A stretch of DNA of 44,900 nt, from positions 1-44,900 of the forward strand of contig CALXTW010000014.1 of assembly GCA_944391515.1 (NCBI GenBank), in the 5' to 3' direction. Under the pieces are notes generated by a model. The model did not search any database. It saw nothing but the letters and a program-made list of their open reading frames with translations, and was not told the DNA's origin. Origin of the DNA: an uncultured Alphaproteobacteria bacterium. GTDB lineage: Bacteria > Pseudomonadota > Alphaproteobacteria > RF32 > CAG-239. Shown here one piece after another: positions 15,560 to 23,606 of this stretch (position 1 is its first letter; every line of letters starts with the position of its first letter). A program made the position numbers and the translations under genes.

Positions 15560-16279
15560 TTATTTAATGACCCGTGCGACGGTTAGCGTATCAACCGATT
15601 TGGCACCGGCTTGCAGAATAACTTTGGCACATTCTTTTAAGGTGGAGCCGGTGGTCATCACATCATCTATCAAGACTACTCTTTTGCCTTTGAGGTTTTC
15701 GGGATACTTTACACTAAAGGCGTTTTTGACATTACGAATCCGTTCGTGTCCCGAAAAATCAACTTGTGGTTTGGTTTTGCGGTGTCTTATCACTGAGCGG
15801 CAATCACATGGTATTCCTACTAATTTGCTTAATTCTCGCGCCAGCAAAACCGACTGATTATAGCGTCTTTTTATTAATCGAGTGTAATGTAAAGGAACCG
15901 GTACAATGATATCTACGTTTTTCTCAAAAATATCTTTTCCGCCCAAACGCAACCATTTGGCCAAGAAGGCTGCATTTTCGGTCCTATCATTAAACTTAAA
16001 ATTCAGAATTAACGGTTTGGAGTGTTCATCATAAACAACAGCCGAACGACACATCCGAAACACAGATTTGGAATTACGCAAACAATTACCACAGAATTTG
16101 CCAATAGTGTTTTCTGAGACTAAAGGCAAGCCGCAATGTTCACAATAGGGTTTGGAAATAAAGGTGATTTCATTAAAACAATCAGCGCAAAGGCCATTGG
16201 CGTCGCCTAAGATTTTGCCACACTTCAGGCAACGGGGCGGCAAAAGTGTATCAATTATTTTTTGAAAGATAACATTCAT
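15560..16279 (-). CDS. comF: ComF family phosphoribosyltransferase-like protein
   Basis: A 239-residue protein with two N-terminal zinc-finger pairs (CLKCGKIL...CADC and YCEHCGLPL...FCGNC) and a C-terminal phosphoribosyltransferase domain with the PRPP-binding signature RVVLIDDVMTTGST. ComF proteins are required for DNA uptake in naturally competent bacteria; elsewhere their role is unclear. It begins 3 bases after the stop of the SucD-like gene, so it is at the tail of the long SUF-containing run and probably co-transcribed with it. Confidence 0.9.
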   Translation of the reverse strand: MNVIFQKIIDTLLPPRCLKCGKILGDANGLCADCFNEITFISKPYCEHCGLPLVSENTIGKFCGNCLRNSKSVFRMCRSAVVYDEHSKPLILNFKFNDRTENAAFLAKWLRLGGKDIFEKNVDIIVPVPLHYTRLIKRRYNQSVLLARELSKLVGIPCDCRSVIRHRKTKPQVDFSGHERIRNVKNAFSVKYPENLKGKRVVLIDDVMTTGSTLKECAKVILQAGAKSVDTLTVARVIK

Positions 16280-16282
16280 CGC

Positions 16283-17164
16283 TTAGGCTTTGGCTAATCC
16301 CAATTTTGCCAATTCATCATGAATATTATTGATACTATCAACAACCGTCATTCCGGCAGACGTCATGGCATCTCTTTTATCTTGAACCGTAATACTGCCA
16401 TTGGTGATAACATCTCCGGCATAGCCCATTTTGTGGCCGAAAGGAACGGCATTTCCGGCAACAAAACCTATTACCGGCTTGCGGTGTTTCAGGTGTTTAT
16501 AAAATTCGGCGCCGGCTTCCTCAAAGGTTCCGCCCATTTGCCCAATCATCACAATCGCATCGGTGTTGGTATCTTTGTGGAACAGCTCCAATATGTCTTC
16601 AAAGGCGGTGCCGACAATCATATCATCGCCAAGACCGATGACGGTGGACTGCCCAAGCCCTGCCCGATTGGTTTCCAAAACCGCCTCATAGGTTAGGGTG
16701 GAAGAACGCGAAACAACGCCTATTCTGCCTGGGGTATGAATATTTTCAGGGAAAATACCAAGTCTTGCCTCTCCCGGGGTGATAATACCCGGGGTATTGG
16801 GACCGATTAATCTGGTTTTGGAGCCGTGGAGCATGGCTTTGATTTCAAGCATATCTTTGATTGGCACGCCGTCAGCAATACATACCGACAAGTCAAGCTC
16901 AGCCTCCACAGCCTCTCGGACAGCAGCTTTAACAAAACGCGCCGGAACATACATTACCGAGGCATTTGCTCCCGTTTCTTTAACAGCTTCTTGCACCGTG
17001 TTAAAAACCGGAACATCTAAGTGAAAAGTTCCACCTTTGCCAGGGGTGACACCGGCCACAACTTTGGTACCGTAGTCCATTGAACGTTTAACGTGGAACG
17101 AGGCTTGCGTACCCGTAATACCTTGGATTAAAACTTTTGTATGTTTATCTACCAATATGGACAT
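16283..17164 (-). CDS. Succinyl-CoA synthetase alpha-like protein lacking active-site residues
   Basis: A 293-residue protein clearly homologous to SucD: CoA-binding Rossmann part (GITGTQASFH, GVTPGKGGTFHL), GPNTPGIITPGE, VVSRSSTLTYEAV. However, the catalytic phospho-histidine in MGHAG is Tyr248 (MGYAG, codon TAT), the glutamate of IGEIGG is Gln209 (IGQMGG), the cysteine of GPNCPG is Thr124, and GIGGDPI reads GLGDDMI. A histidine sits four residues before the lost one (FGHKMG). Normal succinyl-CoA synthetase chemistry is therefore unlikely. It overlaps the SucC-like gene by one base (TAATG) and follows sufE and sufT in the same run. Confidence 0.85.
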   Translation of the reverse strand: MSILVDKHTKVLIQGITGTQASFHVKRSMDYGTKVVAGVTPGKGGTFHLDVPVFNTVQEAVKETGANASVMYVPARFVKAAVREAVEAELDLSVCIADGVPIKDMLEIKAMLHGSKTRLIGPNTPGIITPGEARLGIFPENIHTPGRIGVVSRSSTLTYEAVLETNRAGLGQSTVIGLGDDMIVGTAFEDILELFHKDTNTDAIVMIGQMGGTFEEAGAEFYKHLKHRKPVIGFVAGNAVPFGHKMGYAGDVITNGSITVQDKRDAMTSAGMTVVDSINNIHDELAKLGLAKA

Positions 17165-18366
17165 TAGTCTGCCGCCTCCATTGCCGATAAGAGTTTATCA
17201 ACCGAATCTTCCATGCTGTCGGCAATGATAACCGGCAGTTTGGAGTGTAGCAATATTTCTTTGGCTTCGTCTTTATTGGTTCCTTCAAAACGAACAACCA
17301 GCGGTACATTTAAACCAACCTCTGAGGCGGCGGCAACTATCCCTTCGGCCAACAAATTACACCGCAAGAAACCACCCAAAACGTTTATCAAAATTCCCTC
17401 AACGCGCGGGTTGGTTACAATTATCTTGATACCTGAAGCAATTTTATCTTTATCAACACCACCTTTAACGTTTAGAAAACAAGCCGTACCTTCGCCTTTT
17501 TCCCTTATCAAATCCATAGCGGCCAGAGCAATACCATCACCATTAACAATGCAACCGATTGAACCATCAAACGAGCTATACTGAAAACCGTTTTTGTTGG
17601 CTTTGAGCTCGCGGTCTTCAGTTTCATATTCATCTTGGAGCGGCAAAAAGTCCTTATGGCGGAAAAGCGCATTGTCATCAATCGAAAGCTTGGCGTCCAA
17701 AGCTATAATATCACCATTGGCGTCCACTCCGGAGGGGTTAACCTCAAGCATGGTGGCATCACAATCAACAAAGGCTTGATGAAGTCCGTTAATAAAGCTT
17801 TCTAGCGAGCGAAAACTCTCTTCTTCCAGCTCTAAATATTCCAGAACCTGACGAATTTGCTCTTTGCTGGCGCCGGTCAGTAAATCTAAATTCAGGCGCA
17901 AAATGAGCTCAGGCGAATTAACCGCCATTTCCGAAATTTCGCGATTTTTTATATCTGCAATTAACAAGGTTATGGCCGCATTCATACGGTCAATAACCAA
18001 GCCGGTATAAAAGATTTTTTTGACAATACAGAACTCTTCAACATAAATACGGCTGACTAATTTTCCTTTGGGACCGGTTTGAGGGGTTACAAGTGTTGCA
18101 CCCAACATTTTTTCAGCTTCAACATACACATCGGAAAGGTGCTTCACCTCCCGAATACCGCCTTTGCGACCAGCTGATTTTTCTATGAACTTTCCTTTAT
18201 TGCGCGCACCGGATTGAATTTGGGCTTTGAGCATCCATGGACCGCGATAAGAGATTTTTCGAGCAACGTTTTTGGCCTCAAGCGGCGTATAAGCCACCTG
18301 CCCTTTGGGAATTTTTATTCCGTATTGGCTGATGATTTTTTTGGCTTGATACTCATGAACGTTCAT
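17164..18366 (-). CDS. Succinyl-CoA synthetase beta-like protein (divergent)
   Basis: A 400-residue SucC homologue with an ATP-grasp N-terminal domain (MNVHEYQAKKI, WMLKAQIQSGARNKG, VTPQTGPKGK) and a C-terminal CoA-ligase domain (DGSIGCIVNGDGIALAAMD). Glu208 in MLEVNP and DAKLSIDDNALF are kept. The ligase loops are altered: FLDVGGGA reads FLNVKGGV (297-304) and GGIVRCD reads GGFLRCN (331-337). It starts 4 bases after sufE stops and is coupled to the alpha-like gene. The pair probably still forms a heterodimer, but its activity is in doubt; a true sucCD may exist elsewhere in the genome. Confidence 0.85.
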   Translation of the reverse strand: MNVHEYQAKKIISQYGIKIPKGQVAYTPLEAKNVARKISYRGPWMLKAQIQSGARNKGKFIEKSAGRKGGIREVKHLSDVYVEAEKMLGATLVTPQTGPKGKLVSRIYVEEFCIVKKIFYTGLVIDRMNAAITLLIADIKNREISEMAVNSPELILRLNLDLLTGASKEQIRQVLEYLELEEESFRSLESFINGLHQAFVDCDATMLEVNPSGVDANGDIIALDAKLSIDDNALFRHKDFLPLQDEYETEDRELKANKNGFQYSSFDGSIGCIVNGDGIALAAMDLIREKGEGTACFLNVKGGVDKDKIASGIKIIVTNPRVEGILINVLGGFLRCNLLAEGIVAAASEVGLNVPLVVRFEGTNKDEAKEILLHSKLPVIIADSMEDSVDKLLSAMEAAD

Positions 18367-18370
18367 TTAT

Positions 18371-18775
18371 TTACATACTCTGTTCGGCATAAAATTTGAT
18401 TTTTGAGACCATGGACATTAAACCGTTGCGGCGGCTCGGGCTTAAATTTTCCTCTAATCCGAGTTTAGCAAAAATATCTTCAATGGCAATGTTTTTAATT
18501 TCTGATGGGGATTTATCGTTATAAATCATTAAGACTATCGAAATCAATCCTCTGACCAAAATGGCGTCGCTGTCGCCTAAAAAGTGCAATTTACCGTCTT
18601 GAAACTGAGGCACAAGCCAGACTTGCGACTGGCAACCTTGGACTTTCCACTCCGGCGTTTTGTATTCTTCGGGCAAATTTTCCAAATTGTTGCCTAAATC
18701 TATCAGATATGAATAGCGGTCTTCCCAATTATCAAGGTAAGAAAAATTTTCAATTAATTCTTCTAATGTCATCAT
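18371..18775 (-). CDS. sufE: Cysteine desulfuration protein SufE
   Basis: SufE accepts persulfide sulfur from SufS and passes it to the SufBCD scaffold. The 134-residue protein has WKVQGCQSQVW with the acceptor Cys48, and the helical SufE ending (RRNGLMSMVSKIK). The start is ATGATG; with GAGG upstream the second ATG (18772) has the better spacing. It follows sufT by 6 bases and precedes the SucC-like gene by 4 bases. Confidence 0.95.
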   Translation of the reverse strand: MMTLEELIENFSYLDNWEDRYSYLIDLGNNLENLPEEYKTPEWKVQGCQSQVWLVPQFQDGKLHFLGDSDAILVRGLISIVLMIYNDKSPSEIKNIAIEDIFAKLGLEENLSPSRRNGLMSMVSKIKFYAEQSM

Positions 18776-18781
18776 TGCCTC

Positions 18782-19207
18782 TTAAAAAAGTTCCATCATG
18801 GCGCGGGCGTCTTCGCTCAAACGTTCCATTGACCAAGCCGGCTCCCAAACAATTTTTACTGTCACAAACCCTGTTCCTTCGACCAACGATACGGCATCGG
18901 CGGCTTGCTGGGGCAAAATACCGGCAACGGGGCAGCCAGGCGCCGTTAGTGTCATATCAATTTCTACATTTGCCTCGTCATCAATGCGGATGTCATAAAC
19001 CAAGCCCATATCCCAAATATTTATCATAATTTCAGGATCGCAAACGGTTTTGAGCGCCTCAATAATGTCTTCCTTTGCAGCTTTTTTTTCACCTTCAGGC
19101 AGAGGAGAGCCCGCTGTGGCGATATAGTCTTTCTTCTCTTCGGGAGAAAGCGTCATGGCGGCTAAAAGTTCTGCTTCGTTAGGATTGTTTGAGGTTTCTT
19201 CGGTCAT
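18782..19207 (-). CDS. sufT: SUF system Fe-S assembly protein SufT (DUF59/MIP18 family)
   Basis: A 141-residue protein with a polar N-terminal extension of about 45 residues and a DUF59 core: TVCDPEIMINIWDMGLVYDI and LTAPGCPVAG with the conserved Cys92. SufT proteins help mature Fe-S clusters, especially under high demand. The position between sufS and sufE fits the SufT subgroup rather than the generic MIP18 or PaaD proteins. It is 9 bases downstream of the membrane protein gene in the same run. Confidence 0.92.
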   Translation of the reverse strand: MTEETSNNPNEAELLAAMTLSPEEKKDYIATAGSPLPEGEKKAAKEDIIEALKTVCDPEIMINIWDMGLVYDIRIDDEANVEIDMTLTAPGCPVAGILPQQAADAVSLVEGTGFVTVKIVWEPAWSMERLSEDARAMMELF

Positions 19208-19216
19208 GGTTTGTCC

Positions 19217-20107
19217 TTAATGATGATGTCCACCAAGAAATATTAAGCCAATAATTGATACCAACAATAACATGATGTATTGCGGTTTGATTTTAGTATA
19301 TTCCTTGGGATGATTAAAGCTATTAAACAGCATAATCCACACCGGATAAGCATGCACAATCGCTGCAACGTAAGCCGGATTGGGTGTGAGATACATGGTA
19401 TAAGTTTTTAAGAAACCGTGGAGAATCGCAAAAGACATAAAAAACCAGGCATAACGCATATCAGAAAGCGAGATTAAATCTTTTGCAGGGCGCTTTTCTT
19501 TGAGATAGGCCGCCAAGTTGATACTGCCGGCAACAAATGAGGTTATCAACGTGTAATAGTAGATGGCGGAGATGATATTTTCCGAACCTAGATGGGTGGT
19601 TTCTTTATTGGTAACATCAATAAATATCTCGCAAAACATACCTATTGCCAAAAAGCTCAGGGCTTTGCGATTGGCTTTGGCCTGACAGATTAAAATAAGA
19701 GATAAAGTTGTTCCCAATAGGCAGGCAAAAATCAGAGACATTTTGGTTGGGGCAGTAAAGAACTCCTGTAATTCATGGGGATGCAAAAACAGCCAAAATA
19801 TAAAGATGAGAGCTATACTTAAGGGGTGAATCAGACTTGTAACCTGCGCACCGAAGGTTTTGGCCCCGTTGAGGATACGGTTTTCCCCAACCGACATAAC
19901 AATGCCTTGGGCAATGCACAAAGCATAAAAAGCAACGCTATGTATCGGGGCAAAGAAAAAAGTAAAAGGAAGCAAGACCACCGCCGTACCTAAACCGCGA
20001 TAGACCATTAAATGCGACCCTTTAACCTTGATAAACTGATTGACATATACATAACTTGACGTCAACAGGCTCAGGATTATCGCTAATATCCACCAGTAAT
20101 TTTGCAT
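19217..20107 (-). CDS. DMT-superfamily (EamA-like) membrane protein
   Basis: A 296-residue integral membrane protein with about ten hydrophobic helices in two halves, the layout of EamA/drug-metabolite transporters. Motifs are weak: YRGLGTAVVLLP in the first repeat, HAYPVWIMLFNSF in the second, and a histidine-rich end (GGHHH). Substrate is unknown. Its location inside the SUF run, between sufS and sufT, hints at iron, sulfur or cysteine traffic, but that is only a context inference. The start is at ATG with a TTTCTCTTG-poor SD; spacing to sufS is 52 bases. Confidence 0.65.
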   Translation of the reverse strand: MQNYWWILAIILSLLTSSYVYVNQFIKVKGSHLMVYRGLGTAVVLLPFTFFFAPIHSVAFYALCIAQGIVMSVGENRILNGAKTFGAQVTSLIHPLSIALIFIFWLFLHPHELQEFFTAPTKMSLIFACLLGTTLSLILICQAKANRKALSFLAIGMFCEIFIDVTNKETTHLGSENIISAIYYYTLITSFVAGSINLAAYLKEKRPAKDLISLSDMRYAWFFMSFAILHGFLKTYTMYLTPNPAYVAAIVHAYPVWIMLFNSFNHPKEYTKIKPQYIMLLLVSIIGLIFLGGHHH

Positions 20108-20159
20108 TTTTATTTCTCTTGAGTGAAAGTTATAAGCCTTTGGAAAAGCTTGTCAAGAT

Positions 20160-21377
20160 TTAGAGAAACATTTTTTGGGCTTTACGAATGGCCGGAAGAA
20201 GAGCATCAATATCTCCCCGCGTGGTATAAAGTCCGAAAGAGGCGCGGGCTACAGTTTCATAGCCCATGCGATGAACCAGAGGCGCTGCACAATGATGTCC
20301 GGTACGAACCGAAATACCCTCTTTATCTAGTACAAAAGCTAAGTCTGAGGGGTGAATTCCATCAACCACAAAAGAGAACACGCCGCCTTTATCGGGGGCT
20401 GTACCGACCAGAGTTAAGCCTTTGACATTCTCCCACTTTGATTTGGCATAGCTTACCAGCTCATCTTCGTGTGCTTTGATGTTTTCCATGCCTAAATTCT
20501 TCATGTATTTCAGCGCCTCACCTAAGCCAATGGCTTGGACGATAGCCGGCGTTCCGGCTTCAAAACGTGCCGGAGAAGGCATAAAGGTTGTTTTTTCGTA
20601 AGTTACGGTATCAACCATATCGCCACCGGTTTGATAAGGCGGCATCGAATCGAGAATTTTATATTTGCCGTATAAAACACCTATTCCCGTCGGGCCGTAA
20701 GTCTTATGCCCCGAAAAAGCCAAAAAATCACAATCTATATCTTGGACATCGGTTTTATTGTGGACAATATATTGGCAGGCATCAACCAAAAACAGGGCGC
20801 CGTTTTGGTGGGCTTGCTTAGCCATTTTTTTAAGTGGGAAAATTGTGCCCAAGACATTGGACATCCCCGTAACGGCCACAAGTTTGGTGCGTGGGGTTAA
20901 ATATTTGAGATATTCCTCTTCCAAATAGCTCCCGTCATCGGCTATCGGAAAAACTTTTAAGCTAATGCCAATTTCATCTCGCAACATTTGCCAAGGCACA
21001 AGGTTGGCATGGTGTTCGGCCTGAGAAATTAAGACCTCATCTCCGGCGCGCAAAAACTTGCGCCCCCAAGTGGCTGCCACAAGATTAATGGATTCCGTGG
21101 CATTGCGGGTGAAAATAACTTCATCAGAAGATGCCGCATTTATGAAATTTTTGACAATCTCCCTCGCTTCTTCATAAGATGCGGTTATATCTTCAGACAA
21201 ATGATAAATCCCGCGGTGAACATTGGCGTAGTGGTGATTGTATATCTCTTGCATACAATTAATTACCGACAAGGGCTTTTGCGCAGACGCCGCCGAATCC
21301 AAAAACACGTTTGGTTTGTTATTGACCAACTCTGAGAGGACGGGAAAATCTTTGCGTATTTCATAAACGTTATACAT
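20160..21377 (-). CDS. sufS: Cysteine desulfurase SufS
   Basis: SufS is a group II PLP-dependent desulfurase that releases sulfur from L-cysteine for Fe-S assembly. The 405-residue protein has the PLP lysine Lys225 in FSGHKTYGPTGIG, the pocket residues HHANLVPWQ, and the persulfide Cys363 in RTGHHCAAPLVHRMG. Length and motifs match SufS rather than IscS. It lies 76 bases after sufD; that gap is long enough for an internal ribosome or promoter site, but I see no clear one. Confidence 0.96.
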   Translation of the reverse strand: MYNVYEIRKDFPVLSELVNNKPNVFLDSAASAQKPLSVINCMQEIYNHHYANVHRGIYHLSEDITASYEEAREIVKNFINAASSDEVIFTRNATESINLVAATWGRKFLRAGDEVLISQAEHHANLVPWQMLRDEIGISLKVFPIADDGSYLEEEYLKYLTPRTKLVAVTGMSNVLGTIFPLKKMAKQAHQNGALFLVDACQYIVHNKTDVQDIDCDFLAFSGHKTYGPTGIGVLYGKYKILDSMPPYQTGGDMVDTVTYEKTTFMPSPARFEAGTPAIVQAIGLGEALKYMKNLGMENIKAHEDELVSYAKSKWENVKGLTLVGTAPDKGGVFSFVVDGIHPSDLAFVLDKEGISVRTGHHCAAPLVHRMGYETVARASFGLYTTRGDIDALLPAIRKAQKMFL

Positions 21378-21453
21378 TATTTGGCTTTCGATAAGTGAAA
21401 CTTTATCTTTATATAAGCTCTTTTTGGAATTTACGCAACTCTTTGGCGCGATT

Positions 21454-22680
21454 TTATGAATTTTGCTTCAAATCCTTAAACCAAGCGCGCAAGTTTTCAT
21501 TTTCTATGCGGGCAAAGACATCTTCCAAATAAGCATCTATCAGCATTTTTTTGGCATCTTCACGCGAAATGCCACGAGATTGCATATAAAATAGCTGTTC
21601 TTCATCTAACTCACCGCTGGCGGCACCGTGCGAACATTTTACATCGTCGGCAAAAATCTCAAGCTCAGGTTTAACATCAATTTCTGCCGTATCGCTCAGC
21701 AATAAAGCCTTGTGAAGTTGTGTGCCCTCGGTTTGAACGGCGTTAGGCGCAATGTGAATTTTGCCTTGGAAAACACCTTTGGCATCGCCGCCGACTACCC
21801 CTTTGATGAGTTGTGACGACGTGGTTTGCGGAAATAAATGCTCAATATCCGTAGTGGTATCAAGCGTTGCCCAACCGTTCATAACATAAGCACCGTCAAC
21901 TTGCGCTTTTGCTTGCAGACCTTTTAGCTTGACTTTAGTTTCATTACGGGCAATGTTGGCACCTTTTTGCAAGCAAAAACTTTTATATGTGCCGGCGGTT
22001 TCAACATCCACCGCATGCAACGCAATGTGATTGGCCTTATAGGCCTCGTTTTGGAATTTATAGTGGTTTAATTGGGCATTTTCTTTGACTGTAATTTCAT
22101 TTACTTGATTAACCAAATAACGTGATTTTACCTCGCCGGTATAACTATAATATTCAACTAAATCTAATTGACTGCCGGTATTTAGAATGATTACGTTACG
22201 GATGTTTTCAAGCAAATTGCGGTTTTCAGGAATTGTGTGATAGCTCAAGACCAAAGGCATTTCAATTTGTCGGTTGGCCGCAACTTCAATAAACACGCCT
22301 TGCTCTAAATAAGCACTGTTGAGTGCGGCAAAAGGATAATTCTGAATGTCGGCAATTTGATTAATCTGGGCAAAAGCCTCCGACAAAGGTTTGATGGTTA
22401 GACCTTGCGGCAAATTTGAAGTTTTGACCCATTGACCGTTCAGAAAATCAATCTTGGCACAGGCAAATGGAAACTCTTCTTTCGGCATGGCGCCTTTATC
22501 TGCAAGCGGAGCAAACTCATAATCATCTGTTTCCAGCTCGCGGAGTTTGGTATATTTCCAAGCCTCGGTTTTTGGGGTGGGTAAACCAATACCCAGAAAA
22601 GCGGCTTTACCCTCTTGGCTCAGTCCCTTTGCCCATTGCGGAGTTTGAAAATCGTCGTTATTTTTGAAGAAAGGGTTCAT
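21454..22680 (-). CDS. sufD: Fe-S cluster assembly protein SufD
   Basis: SufD is the partner of SufB in the SufBC2D scaffold and supports iron entry. The 408-residue protein has the beta-helix core and the C-terminal SufBD signature KCSHGAASGELDEEQLFYMQSRGISREDA. Here KCSHGAA with HGA is conserved, as in SufD (SufB has HEA). It overlaps the sufC stop by one base (TAATG), giving translational coupling. Confidence 0.95.
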   Translation of the reverse strand: MNPFFKNNDDFQTPQWAKGLSQEGKAAFLGIGLPTPKTEAWKYTKLRELETDDYEFAPLADKGAMPKEEFPFACAKIDFLNGQWVKTSNLPQGLTIKPLSEAFAQINQIADIQNYPFAALNSAYLEQGVFIEVAANRQIEMPLVLSYHTIPENRNLLENIRNVIILNTGSQLDLVEYYSYTGEVKSRYLVNQVNEITVKENAQLNHYKFQNEAYKANHIALHAVDVETAGTYKSFCLQKGANIARNETKVKLKGLQAKAQVDGAYVMNGWATLDTTTDIEHLFPQTTSSQLIKGVVGGDAKGVFQGKIHIAPNAVQTEGTQLHKALLLSDTAEIDVKPELEIFADDVKCSHGAASGELDEEQLFYMQSRGISREDAKKMLIDAYLEDVFARIENENLRAWFKDLKQNS

Positions 22681-23438
22681 TATCTTTCCTTTACAAATTC
22701 CGCATAGCCTTTTTCTTCCAACTCTAAGGCCAAATCTTTATTGCCGGATTTTACAATATGCCCATCGGCAAAAACATGCACGAAGTCCGGCACAATATAG
22801 TTCAACAGGCGTTGATAGTGGGTAATGACCAACATGGAGCGATGTTCATCGCGCAAGGAATTTACCCCATCGGCAACCACCTTTAAGGCATCAATATCAA
22901 GGCCTGAATCCGCCTCGTCCAAAATGGCAAAGGAGGGTTTGAGAATCGCCATTTGCAAAGTCTCAAGACGTTTTTTCTCGCCACCGGAAAAACCTACATT
23001 TACAAAGCGTTTGAGCATATCCGAATCAATACCCAACTTTTTGCCTTCTTCACGCAAGAGCTTAATAAACGAAACATTATCAAGCTCCGGCAAATTAAGG
23101 TGTTTGCGTTGCGCATTGAGGGCTTGCTTTAGGAAAGCTGAGGTGGGAACACCCGGAATTTCTACCGGATATTGCATAATCAAGAACACGCCTTCTCTGG
23201 CTCTTTCTTCAGGCGAAAGAGAGAGCAAGTCTTTACCCTTAAAGCGAACTGATCCACTCGTTACCTCATAGCCCGGTTTGCCGGTCAGCACGTAAGACAA
23301 GGTCGATTTGCCGGCACCGTTTGGTCCCATAATCGCATGAATTTCACCTTCGTTGATGGTCAGGTTGAAATTTTTGATGATTTCTTTGTCGCCGACCCTT
23401 GCGTGCAGTTCTTCTATTTCCAGTAACGGTGTTGTCAT
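22680..23438 (-). CDS. sufC: Fe-S cluster assembly ATPase SufC
   Basis: SufC is the ABC-type ATPase of the SUF scaffold. The 252-residue protein has Walker A GPNGAGKST (38-46), the Q-loop region IMQYPVEIPG, signature SGGEKKR (151-157) and Walker B FAILDEADSGLD (170-181), all complete. It follows the small 50-residue protein by 14 bases with AGGAAAAA as a ribosome site. Confidence 0.97.
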   Translation of the reverse strand: MTTPLLEIEELHARVGDKEIIKNFNLTINEGEIHAIMGPNGAGKSTLSYVLTGKPGYEVTSGSVRFKGKDLLSLSPEERAREGVFLIMQYPVEIPGVPTSAFLKQALNAQRKHLNLPELDNVSFIKLLREEGKKLGIDSDMLKRFVNVGFSGGEKKRLETLQMAILKPSFAILDEADSGLDIDALKVVADGVNSLRDEHRSMLVITHYQRLLNYIVPDFVHVFADGHIVKSGNKDLALELEEKGYAEFVKER

Positions 23439-23452
23439 ATTTTTTTCCTTAA

Positions 23453-23605
23453 CTATTCAGCCGCGTGCATACTCTTAAGGTGAGCCAACATTTTTGTGAC
23501 TTCTTCCTCTGAGGCGCGTTTTTCAGATTTGGCTTCTTTTAATATTTTAGCCGCTATCGTTGACATTTGGGTTAATACTTCTAACATTTCTTGTTGTTTT
23601 GTCAT
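23453..23605 (-). CDS. Small helical protein inside the SUF operon, unknown
   Basis: A 50-residue protein beginning MTKQQEMLEVLTQM and ending HLKSMHAAE, without hydrophobic segments, cysteines or known motif. It should be mostly helical and may form a coiled coil. The ATG is one base after the sufB stop, and sufC starts 14 bases after its stop, so it is embedded in the operon by tight spacing. This arrangement, rather than homology, is the argument that it is real. It could bind SufB or SufC, or be a remnant. Confidence 0.7.
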   Translation of the reverse strand: MTKQQEMLEVLTQMSTIAAKILKEAKSEKRASEEEVTKMLAHLKSMHAAE

Positions 23606-23606
23606 G

